Shown piece after piece: positions 7,237-13,264 of a DNA stretch of 15,361 bases. The translations under genes and the position numbers were made by a program. Each line of letters starts with the position of its first letter. Positions within the stretch are counted from its first letter, which is position 1. Source of the DNA: Rhodospirillales bacterium (GTDB lineage: Bacteria; Pseudomonadota; Alphaproteobacteria; Rhodospirillales_A; JACZKS01); the NCBI GenBank assembly GCA_018648445.1, contig JABGRG010000002.1, positions 1 to 15,361 on the forward strand. The letters run 5' to 3'. The notes under the pieces are model-generated. The model did not search any database. It saw only the letters and a program-made list of their open reading frames with translations, and had not been told where the DNA came from.

Positions 7237-8103
7237 ATGCCCCGGCGGATCACTTACCTGAACGGTCAATTCGTACCGCACGAAGAGGCCTTCGTGCACG
7301 TTGATGATCGCGGCTTCACCTTCGCCGACGGGATTTATGATTTCATCCTCGTTCACAAGGGATGCCTGATCAACGAAGAAGCCCATCTTGATCGCATCGA
7401 TTACTCTCTGGGTGAAATGCAAATCACCGCCCCGCTGTCGCGCGACGAATTGAAAGCGGCGTTGCGTGAAATGATTGCCCGCAACGAACTGGTCGAAGGG
7501 TTCGTGTATATGCAGTTCACGCGCGGGGTCGCGCCGCGCGATCACCCGTTCCCGCCCAAGGACACCAAGCCGACTTCGGTTATTACCGCACGCCATATGC
7601 CGTTCGCTTCGTGGGAAGAGGCGACCAAGGGTGTGGGCGTTCTGACCCTGCCCGACGAACGTTGGAAGCGTTGCGACATCAAGTCGCTGGCCATTTTGCC
7701 CAACATTCTGGCCCGCGAAAAAGCGGTGCGTGCGGGCGCGGCGGAAGCCTGGATGTTTGACGAGGACGGTTTTGTCACCGAAGGCCCGGCGTGTAACGCG
7801 TGGATCATCACCAAGGACGGCAATGTCGTCACCCGGCATCTGGACCGCGCGATTCTCAGCGGCGTCACACGGCGCAAGCTTCGCGGCGTTCTGGATGGTC
7901 AGGGCATTTCGCTGGAAGAACGCAAATTCAGCGTCGAGGAAGCCAAGCAGGCCGCCGAAGCCTACCTGACCAACAGCCCGTTCCTGGTCAAACCGGTGGT
8001 CAAGATCGACGACACGATAATCGGCGACGGCCAGGCCGGCCCCGTCACCCTGCAAATCCTGAAAGCCTACCGCGCCGCGCTTGAAGAACAGTGCACCCCT
8101 TGA
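7237..8103 (+). CDS. dat: D-amino acid aminotransferase (class IV, PLP)
   Basis: This 288-residue fold-type IV aminotransferase is most like D-alanine/D-amino acid transaminase, which moves the amino group between D-alanine and 2-oxoglutarate to supply D-glutamate. The start (ITYLNGQFVPHEEAFVHVDDRGFTFADGIYDFI) is typical. The segment TRGVAPRDHPFP carries the Arg and His pair that in D-specific enzymes binds the substrate carboxylate and separates them from branched-chain enzymes. The PLP lysine is Lys149 in RCDIKSLAIL. The phosphate-binding loop reads ILSGVTRRKL. The ribosome site AGAGGA lies just before the ATG. It is 25 bp after the small protein gene and 21 bp before the histidine kinase, so they probably share a transcript. 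Cytoplasmic. Confidence 0.92.
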   Translation: MPRRITYLNGQFVPHEEAFVHVDDRGFTFADGIYDFILVHKGCLINEEAHLDRIDYSLGEMQITAPLSRDELKAALREMIARNELVEGFVYMQFTRGVAPRDHPFPPKDTKPTSVITARHMPFASWEEATKGVGVLTLPDERWKRCDIKSLAILPNILAREKAVRAGAAEAWMFDEDGFVTEGPACNAWIITKDGNVVTRHLDRAILSGVTRRKLRGVLDGQGISLEERKFSVEEAKQAAEAYLTNSPFLVKPVVKIDDTIIGDGQAGPVTLQILKAYRAALEEQCTP

Positions 8104-8124
8104 GGGAAACAAAGGAACAATCAA

Positions 8125-9534
8125 TTGGCCTCTTCCCGGGAAATCAGGAATTTCAGAGTACTGGCCGTTGTCGCGGCTCTTTTGATTATCGTCGTCATCG
8201 CCGGTGGCGCGGCAATCGGCGTTCGCGTTTCCGGCCTGTTTCTGGAAGTTTCCCATGACTGGACCGAGTACCAGGACATTGCTCAAAAAAAAGAGGTTCA
8301 GCTTAGCCGTATTCGGCGGGCCTTTGGTTACGGCGGGTTCATTCACAATTTCAAAAATTACGTCCTGCGTCAGGACGACAAGTATGTGCAGCGGGCAAAA
8401 CAAAACATGGCCGACCTGCGGGCCGCCATCGCGGGGTACCGTGCTCTGCCCAACGCGGACTGGGAAACATCGGCCCTGGCCCAGATCACGGCCGTGGTCG
8501 ACGACTATGACAGCCAGATCGCCAACGCCATAGAGCACGTGCGGATGGGCAGCACGCCAACCGTAGCGGACGAAACGGTCAATGTGGATGACGCTTTGGC
8601 TTTCGCCGCTTTGGACGGCCTGGAAGCGGTGTGGCAACAGTCGCAACGTTCGCAAACCGAGCGCATTTCGGGGATCGTTGCGGAAGGCCGGCGGGCGGTT
8701 AATCTCGGGGTTGGGCTGATACCCGTCATCATCCTGTGCGGCCTTGGCTTTTTCCTGCTTTTGCGAAAGCTGGCGGCGCTGACCGAAGAAAAAATGGTTT
8801 CGGAACGCCGGCTTCAGGAATCGGAAGCCGAACTGCGTGAACTGAACGAATTGAAGAATAAATTTCTGGGCATCGCCGCCCATGATTTGCGCAACCCCAT
8901 CAATGTCATCGGCGGCATGAGCCAGATGATCATCAAGCTGGATTTGGCCGACGAAAAGAAAAAAGAGTTCATCGAGACCATTAACCGGGTCAGCGGCCAG
9001 ATGCTCAACCTGCTCAACGATCTGCTCGATATCAGCGCCATCGAAAGCGGGAATTTCACCCTGCGGCCCGAAATGTGTGACGTTGCGGACGTGATTGCCG
9101 AGAGGGTCGATCTCATCGCGCTGAACGCCGAAACCAAAAACATCGAAATTACGACGGAAATCGCCGAGGTTCCGCAGTTTGCGTTTGACCGCGAGCGTGT
9201 CGCCCAGGTGCTGGACAATCTGCTCGGCAACGCCATCAAGTTCTCGCCCGAGGAAACCACCATCCACGTCACCGCCAAGGCCACCGACGGCTTTGCCTGG
9301 ATCGCCATTCAGGACCAGGGGCCCGGCATTCCCGCCGAAGAACGCGACCGGTTGTTCGGCACCTTCGAACGCCTCAGCGTGCAACCGACCGGCGGCGAGA
9401 AAAGCACCGGCCTCGGCCTCGCCATCGTCAAAAAAATCGTGGAAGCCCACGACGGAGAAATCTTCGTGGAAAGCGAACTCGGTACCGGAACCTGCTTTAC
9501 GGTGGCGCTGCCGTTGGAGACGGACGTAGCCTAG
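8125..9534 (+). CDS. Membrane sensor histidine kinase (TTG start)
   Basis: This 469-residue kinase starts at a TTG with AAGGA eight bases upstream. A first membrane helix spans about residues 11-34, followed by a periplasmic domain to about 192 that is mostly helical and has no recognised ligand fold. A second helix (VGLIPVIILCGLGFFLLL) ends near 216. A short coiled-coil linker leads to the HisKA domain with the phospho-acceptor His253 (AAHDLRNPINVIGG). The ATPase domain shows the N box (NLLGNAIKFSPE, Asn369), G1 (DQGPGIP), F box (FGTFERLS) and G2 (STGLGLAIVKKIVEAHDGEI). There is no HAMP motif that I can see and no receiver domain. No response regulator gene is in the window, so it is an orphan kinase. 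Its tight spacing to dat hints at a link with cell-wall D-amino acid supply, which is inference. Confidence 0.93.
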   Translation: MASSREIRNFRVLAVVAALLIIVVIAGGAAIGVRVSGLFLEVSHDWTEYQDIAQKKEVQLSRIRRAFGYGGFIHNFKNYVLRQDDKYVQRAKQNMADLRAAIAGYRALPNADWETSALAQITAVVDDYDSQIANAIEHVRMGSTPTVADETVNVDDALAFAALDGLEAVWQQSQRSQTERISGIVAEGRRAVNLGVGLIPVIILCGLGFFLLLRKLAALTEEKMVSERRLQESEAELRELNELKNKFLGIAAHDLRNPINVIGGMSQMIIKLDLADEKKKEFIETINRVSGQMLNLLNDLLDISAIESGNFTLRPEMCDVADVIAERVDLIALNAETKNIEITTEIAEVPQFAFDRERVAQVLDNLLGNAIKFSPEETTIHVTAKATDGFAWIAIQDQGPGIPAEERDRLFGTFERLSVQPTGGEKSTGLGLAIVKKIVEAHDGEIFVESELGTGTCFTVALPLETDVA

Positions 9535-9570
9535 TATACGCGGGCGTCCCCCGCCCCAAAACCCGAACCC

Positions 9571-9652
9571 CGACAACAAGCCCGGAGGAGCGCGCCCGCG
9601 CGACGACTAGCGACCAAGCAGGAGCGCAGCCCTAGTGGCGCTTGAACGAAAT
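9571..9652 (+). repeat. Dispersed ~80 bp GC-rich repeat, copy 1
   Basis: First of four direct copies. Shared blocks are an AAGCCCGGAG start, CGACTAGCGACCAAGC, GGAGCGCAGCCC and TGGCGCTTGAACG. It begins about 35 bases after the histidine kinase stop. Confidence 0.85.
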
Positions 9653-9678
9653 CAAAAACCGGCAACCAGCGAGGCCTT

Positions 9679-9751
9679 CGACAACAAGCCCGGAGCGAAG
9701 CGACTATGCGACCAAGCGGGAGCGCAGCCCGCGTGGCGCTTGAACGCAATT
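9679..9751 (+). repeat. Dispersed ~80 bp GC-rich repeat, copy 2
   Basis: Second direct copy, with a shortened middle (the GAGCGCGCCCGCGCGACGA block is reduced) but the same GGAGCGCAGCCC and TGGCGCTTGAACGC blocks. Confidence 0.85.
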
Positions 9752-9778
9752 AAACAAAAAGCCCCACATCCCGCCCCC

Positions 9779-9861
9779 CGATCACGAGCCCGGAGGAGCG
9801 CGGGAGCGCGACGACTAGCGACCAAGCGGGAGCGCAGCCCCAGTGGCGCTTGAACGCAATA
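9779..9861 (+). repeat. Dispersed ~80 bp GC-rich repeat, copy 3
   Basis: Third direct copy, near full length, ending in CTTGAACGCAAT before an A-run. The minus-strand frames through copies 1-3 give near-identical peptides, which explains several spurious ORFs here. Confidence 0.85.
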
Positions 9862-9927
9862 AAAAAACACGCGGCCCCATGCCGCGCCGCCCAACCTCTC
9901 GAATCAGTCGCGGTGGAAAGTCATTTG

Positions 9928-9937
9928 GAGTATACTC
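9928..9937. promoter_or_regulatory. Palindrome GAGTATACTC upstream of the ABM-like gene
   Basis: A perfect ten-base palindrome that contains TATACT, a good -10 hexamer, about 70 bases before the start at 10009. No good -35 is visible at 17 bases. It may be an operator overlapping a promoter. A GGTCCC/GGGACC hairpin follows at 9943-9958. Confidence 0.35.
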
Positions 9938-10008
9938 GCGCCGGTCCCGGGAGGGACCCGGAGCAGCGCCCTCCAGGGACAGACGTGACAAGCTTGGGGG
10001 AGAAAATC

Positions 10009-10299
10009 ATGTATGCACGGATTTTCCAATTCACCATCGACCCCGCCCAATGGGACGCAGTCGAACGATTGGCCGACGGCTCGCAAGAGGCCATGCGCGG
10101 AGCACCGGGATTTAAGTCCGTCACCTTCTACGGCGACCGCGAGAGCGGCGAATGCGGCTCAATGAGCATCTGGGATACCCGCAAAAACCTTGAAGCCTAC
10201 GTCGCCGCGTCAACGCCACGCCTGAGCGAAGTCGCAGCCGGGCTGTTCAAGGGCCCGCCCCAAACCGCCACCGCGGAAGTCTACGAACCCGGATCGTAG
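10009..10299 (+). CDS. Small ABM-like dimeric alpha-beta barrel protein
   Basis: This 96-residue protein resembles antibiotic-biosynthesis-monooxygenase (ABM) type ferredoxin-like proteins. It starts with a strand (MYARIFQFTID), then a helix (AQWDAVERLADG), the GAPGFKSVTFYGDRESG loop-strand typical of the group, SMSIWDTRKNLEAY, and a last strand TAEVYEP. Such proteins pair into a small barrel; some degrade haem or oxidise quinols, many have no known substrate, and none can be named here. The ATG at 10009 is chosen because GGGGGAGA lies just upstream; an upstream ATG at 9850 runs out of repeat copy 3 and is unlikely. It is flanked on both sides by copies of the dispersed repeat and stands alone on the plus strand. 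Confidence 0.78.
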   Translation: MYARIFQFTIDPAQWDAVERLADGSQEAMRGAPGFKSVTFYGDRESGECGSMSIWDTRKNLEAYVAASTPRLSEVAAGLFKGPPQTATAEVYEPGS

Positions 10300-10357
10300 C
10301 GAAGCGCGGCGCGTAAACGCGCCCAATAACACAAAAACGGACCCACACCCCGAGGCT

Positions 10358-10437
10358 CGATGACGGGTCCGGAGGAGCGCGCCCGCGCGACGACTAGCGA
10401 CAAACAGGAGCGCAGCCTGCGTGGCGCTTGAACGCGG
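10358..10437 (+). repeat. Dispersed ~80 bp GC-rich repeat, copy 4
   Basis: Fourth direct copy. Its last 25 bases (10413-10437) recur exactly, in opposite orientation, at 14913-14937. It is followed at about 10452-10490 by a GGGCTCCGCCC / CCCGCAAAGGGGCG stretch of a type often seen as interspersed repeat in alphaproteobacteria. Confidence 0.85.
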
Positions 10438-10529
10438 GATTTAAGGAAAGGCCGGGCTCCGCCCAGACCCGCAAAGGGGCGCGGCCCATTTGATCCCGGT
10501 TATGCTACCACCTGCGTAGAAGAGGTTGG

Positions 10530-10853
10530 TTAGCGACCTTGTTGGTTGCAGGGAGGCTGATGTTTCTTGATTAGGTCAGCTTCTTCAGCTTTCCTAGCCG
10601 CCTCACCCCCGTTATTCACATGGGCATGAATATGGGTCGCCCCATTGCGCTTGGCGCACGCCTCCTCATTGTGGTCGGGAAGGCGATCCTTAAAGCTCTT
10701 GGTTTGGCCAATGTATGCGGCCTTCCAGCCAGTCGAAGTTTGTCCCGCATAAATGTAATTTCCCGGAACATCATTCCAAGAGGTATTGATGTTGTAGACC
10801 GTGTATTGATAGCCCTTGCCTGAAACGCCATGCCACGTATGCGTTGTTGCCAT
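10530..10853 (-). CDS. GIY-YIG nuclease-domain protein
   Basis: This 107-residue protein has the GIY-YIG nuclease pattern in a slightly altered form: NYIYAG (residues 32-37) for the first motif, AAYIGQT (45-51) for the second, an Arg in KDRL (57), a Glu pair at 90-91 and LIKKHQPPCNQQ with Asn103 for the final conserved Asn. The catalytic Tyr, Arg and Glu positions are therefore present, and it may cut DNA or RNA on one strand. The ATG at 10853 has GGAGAG five bases upstream; a longer frame back to 10934 lacks one. It is the last gene of the ubiquitin-like cassette, 87 bp after DUF6527, with a possible promoter of its own. Standalone GIY-YIG proteins include repair, restriction and mobile enzymes; its role here is unknown. 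Confidence 0.75.
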   Translation of the reverse strand: MATTHTWHGVSGKGYQYTVYNINTSWNDVPGNYIYAGQTSTGWKAAYIGQTKSFKDRLPDHNEEACAKRNGATHIHAHVNNGGEAARKAEEADLIKKHQPPCNQQGR

Positions 10854-10880
10854 GTTTCTCTCCAAATTTTCACGAGATAA

Positions 10881-10909
10881 AGTTTGATTAAATACAATCA
10901 CGGAGTCAA
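10881..10909 (-). promoter_or_regulatory. Possible sigma70 promoter for the GIY-YIG gene
   Basis: On the minus strand TTGACT (10909-10904) is followed by 17 AT-rich bases and CAAACT (10886-10881). The -35 is good and the -10 weak. It lies in the 87 bp gap before the gene, so the nuclease could be expressed apart from the rest of the operon. Confidence 0.35.
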
Positions 10910-10940
10910 CAGTACGAATATGGCGCTCCTTCACAGCGAT

Positions 10941-11372
10941 CTAACGCGGCCAAAACCTCGACAGCCAGGACCACCAACCACGACGGGATTTGCCGCCAGC
11001 GACCGTGCCCGAACCTATGCTTCGGTCAGACGCGTAATATCTGTTCTTAGCCAGACGGTCATGAGTTCTTCCGGCGTCAATTCGGTCCTCCGACCATTTG
11101 TCGGCCCATTTCACGGTGTTCTTGACGATCCAATAATGGGACTTGCACTCAAAATTCCAGTTACCGATTGATGGGGAAAGCGAGACCGATACTCCGTCGA
11201 AGGTCAGCTTCCAATCGGTGGGACTAAACGGCGTTACGACCTCTTTGCCACACCCGCAGCAGCACTTGTGCGCTGCCGTAGCGTAGTTCGCGGAAATATA
11301 TAGAGTGCATTCCTCCATATTTTCCGGGATGAATTCAACGAACTCGAACGCTAGGATTTCGTTTTGGGTCAC
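10941..11372 (-). CDS. DUF6527 family protein of ubiquitin-like cassette
   Basis: This 143-residue protein shows the DUF6527 pattern: CTLYISANYATAAHKCCCGCGKEVVTP, then SPTDWKLTFDGVSVSL, then PSIGNWNFECKSHYWI. The CCCGC cluster (Cys37-39, Cys41) with Cys22 and Cys76 is likely to bind metal. A Ser-His pair follows Cys76 (Ser78, His79). The family is known to me as a regular companion of bacterial E1-like and ubiquitin-like genes. Proposals for it include a peptidase or a ligase-like accessory, but I cannot decide from sequence. It starts with GTG, overlapping the stop of the ThiF gene by four bases (GTGA), so it is almost certainly translationally coupled to the E1. After residue about 100 the tail is basic, glycine-serine and tryptophan rich and looks variable. 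Confidence 0.88.
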   Translation of the reverse strand: MTQNEILAFEFVEFIPENMEECTLYISANYATAAHKCCCGCGKEVVTPFSPTDWKLTFDGVSVSLSPSIGNWNFECKSHYWIVKNTVKWADKWSEDRIDAGRTHDRLAKNRYYASDRSIGSGTVAGGKSRRGWWSWLSRFWPR

Positions 11373-12547
11373 GAGTTGTCCTCATTCAATATCTTGTTTC
11401 CGTCTAGGACATAGATGCTGAAATGTTCTCTATCCAAATCTAGATAAACGCCGAATAGTTTCTTCCATTTAATAACTGCTAAAGCGGCATTAAGCGCATT
11501 CAAATCGGCGATTTGAATATTCTGTTTATACTCGTCGTCGTGACCGCCTGAAAAACTGATCCGTTTTTTGTCTCGGACGTGATCGCGCATATCGGCAGTG
11601 CTGGTTGTTACCCGTAGCATACCCAACAGCGTGTCACCGACAAGTTCGATCCCCATTCCCACATCCACAAACGGAATGCCAAGCTCTTCGAGTTTCTCGA
11701 TGATCGGGCGTTTCACATCTCCCGCGTCTACGCAAATGAATACGAAGTCCATCCCCTCCAAACACGCCGCATTCGATTCATCAATGTGGTAAGCGGTTGC
11801 AAATATGTTCTTCCGCATATGCGAGTAGCGGTCTCGCAGGAAATCGACTTTCTTCGGCTTTTTTCTCAACTCATCAACCGACGGTGCGCCGGGCGATCGG
11901 AACGCATTATGTTGAAGGAAGTCATCGCCGTCGAAGAGGTGGATTTCCGCGACAGGGGTCTTAACAACTATATCCAGAGCATAAGAGCCCGATCCACCGA
12001 GACCAGCGAAGCCGATTTTTAGGCCTTCGAGCTTCTTCGATACCCTATTGATACCAGCCCGGCTTGACGCAGTGTCGATGTAGTGGAATACCGAATCCGG
12101 TTCATCCGACTCGACAACCGCGAAAGTCATCGCCGTTGCGTCTGGTTCGAGTGCCTGGGCTTGACTGGAAATGATGGCGGCGTAGGTCGTCATTTTGTGG
12201 TGATAGTTCGTATATCCGCCTTGTGGTTTGCTCGAAAAACTGTGATCCACAAAAAGATCGTCGCCAATATGATTTCGGTAACTGCTGTGCTTAATTTTTC
12301 CGAGAACACGTCCCTCCTTGTCGCAGGGATGCTCTCCGGCGAACATTGCGACATGTGTACTGGGTCTCGTTGTCACTTCGCCAGCCAAATCCAACTTGGA
12401 CACGAGCGTTCCGCGCCGCACCTGCTTGCTAGCGTTCACGTATGGAACGTTGTCGATGACGAGGTGGCCGGATTTTATGGCGACTTCGTATCCTTCGTCC
12501 CGCAGCTTCTTCAGGTCGGGGCTACGATTTATCAGTAGCTGTGACAT
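11369..12547 (-). CDS. E1-like adenylating enzyme: DUF6791 + ThiF domain
   Basis: This 392-residue protein has two parts. Residues about 1-165 match DUF6791 (HVAMFAGEHPCDKEGRVL, then DHSFSSKP and YHHKMTTYAAII). Residues about 166-380 are a ThiF/E1 adenylation domain with the ATP loop GLGGSGS (182-188), the acidic LFDGDDF, the HNAFRSPGAP arginine segment and KKVDFLRDRY. That chemistry activates the C-terminus of a ubiquitin-like protein as an AMP ester, and the modifier is encoded directly upstream. A later FICVDAGDVK gives a candidate acceptor cysteine. No separate E2 gene is present, so either the N-terminal domain acts as the transfer module or E2 is dispensable. The start overlaps the Ubl gene by 26 bases, with GGAAGGA ten bases before the ATG; the end overlaps DUF6527 by four. 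Cytoplasmic. Confidence 0.92.
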   Translation of the reverse strand: MSQLLINRSPDLKKLRDEGYEVAIKSGHLVIDNVPYVNASKQVRRGTLVSKLDLAGEVTTRPSTHVAMFAGEHPCDKEGRVLGKIKHSSYRNHIGDDLFVDHSFSSKPQGGYTNYHHKMTTYAAIISSQAQALEPDATAMTFAVVESDEPDSVFHYIDTASSRAGINRVSKKLEGLKIGFAGLGGSGSYALDIVVKTPVAEIHLFDGDDFLQHNAFRSPGAPSVDELRKKPKKVDFLRDRYSHMRKNIFATAYHIDESNAACLEGMDFVFICVDAGDVKRPIIEKLEELGIPFVDVGMGIELVGDTLLGMLRVTTSTADMRDHVRDKKRISFSGGHDDEYKQNIQIADLNALNAALAVIKWKKLFGVYLDLDREHFSIYVLDGNKILNEDNS

Positions 12548-12791
12548 TGAAAATCATTCCTTCCTTGATCTTCATGGAGTCACCTTCGATCAGGGTACCC
12601 TCCGGCTTGTTGCCGTGGCCTCTCCTGAAGGTGACGGTATAGACTATGTTTTCGCCACCCTGCGGCTGGTCAAAAGCCAGCGCGACGATTTGATCGAAGG
12701 ACAACTCCCTCGAAGTGACTACTTTTTCACGGCCATTAACGATGATCGTGAATTCCTTATTGTCGTCTTTCTTGTCTGCTTTGGCGTTCAT
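12522..12791 (-). CDS. Ubiquitin-like protein (multiubiquitin family), single domain
   Basis: This 89-residue protein has a short charged leader (MNAKADKKDDN) and one beta-grasp domain: EFTIIVNGREKVV for the first hairpin, SFDQIVALAFDQPQGG for the helix region, YTVTFRRGHGNKPEGTL, and a final strand DSMKIKEGMIFNVTATDKS. This is the multiubiquitin-family pattern, but with one domain rather than a tandem. The C-terminus is TATDKS, with no Gly-Gly and no residues after it, so any conjugation would use a different terminal residue and need no trimming. The ATG at 12791 has GGAGAG about seven bases upstream; a longer frame from 12833 has no site. It is 51 bp after DUF2188 and overlaps the E1 gene. 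It is the presumed modifier activated by that E1. Confidence 0.9.
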   Translation of the reverse strand: MNAKADKKDDNKEFTIIVNGREKVVTSRELSFDQIVALAFDQPQGGENIVYTVTFRRGHGNKPEGTLIEGDSMKIKEGMIFNVTATDKS

Positions 12792-12842
12792 AGGATCTCT
12801 CCAAATTTCAGGGTTGATGGTTCTCGAAAACAACTGACTCTT

Positions 12843-13076
12843 TCAGCCCTTGGGCGGAAATGGGTCGCCGCCGTGGCTATCGTTTTCGGAGATTTGACCG
12901 TCCTTGTTGTGGATACGCAGTTCCGTATTCTGATTGCGACTGACTTCACGCGCCTGCTCCACGGCATCGCGTTTAGTATCGTGATGGCTGCTCGCCCTTT
13001 GTCCGCCACCGCGCTTCACATCCCAGCCCCCGTCGGAGTTGGGAACGACATGATGTGTTTCAGGTCCTTTTCTCAT
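12843..13076 (-). CDS. DUF2188 domain protein
   Basis: The 77-residue product is nearly all one DUF2188 domain: THHVVPNSDGGWDVKRGG at the start, DTKRDAVEQAREVSRNQNTELRIHNKDGQI in the middle and GGDPFPPKG at the end. The family is small, lysine/histidine rich and has no agreed function; it often sits in accessory or phage-linked DNA. The ATG has AAGGAT upstream at good distance. It is the first gene of the minus-strand cassette, 51 bp before the ubiquitin-like gene, so it is probably made with it. It could be a target, a DNA-binding adaptor or an unrelated passenger; nothing in the sequence decides. Confidence 0.85.
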   Translation of the reverse strand: MRKGPETHHVVPNSDGGWDVKRGGGQRASSHHDTKRDAVEQAREVSRNQNTELRIHNKDGQISENDSHGGDPFPPKG

Positions 13077-13108
13077 TTTTCGATCCTTCGCTTCTTAGAA
13101 TGGCTTTT

Positions 13109-13135
13109 GCGAAATACGTTTTTCATGTATTTCGC
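13109..13135 (-). promoter_or_regulatory. Nine-pair perfect inverted repeat in the cassette leader
   Basis: GCGAAATAC and GTATTTCGC form a perfect nine-base stem around a nine-base loop, in the leader between the likely start site and the DUF2188 start codon. It may be an operator or an RNA hairpin controlling expression. Confidence 0.5.
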
Positions 13136-13144
13136 TAGTGCCGT

Positions 13145-13264
13145 GGGGTTAAGCATTCCATGCAGAACCACCTCCGTCAAGGGTAAACTCTATTTACTTA
13201 ACCCCAAGGGTGAAGAATTATTAACTTGATTTATGAAGAGAAACGCTTTACCCCTTGGGTTAAG
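13145..13264. promoter_or_regulatory. Divergent promoter region with three CTTAACCCC boxes
   Basis: The same box occurs three times: GGGGTTAAG at 13145-13153, CTTAACCCCAAGGG at 13197-13210 and, one base shorter and inverted, CCCTTGGGTTAAG at 13252-13264. Another palindrome, GTAAA-CTCTA-TTTAC, spans 13183-13197. On the minus strand TTGACG (13179-13174) is a fair -35 for the cassette, with a weak -10 about 17 bases on, close to the first box. The layout fits repression by a helix-turn-helix protein, most simply the XRE-ImmA product encoded next door. Confidence 0.5.

Noticed and set aside
7171..9579. An 802-codon open frame on the minus strand
   Set aside because: It is antisense to three well-supported plus-strand genes (the small protein, dat and the histidine kinase). 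The long opening is a by-product of GC-rich codon use, and its Gly/Phe/His/Gln-rich product has no domain.
9652..9894. Minus-strand ORF with repeated APLGLRSRLVASRR-like peptides
   Set aside because: It simply translates the dispersed repeat copies; no ribosome site or family.
12318..13229. A 303-codon plus-strand frame
   Set aside because: Antisense to the ubiquitin-like, DUF2188 and E1 genes, all of which have motifs and ribosome sites.
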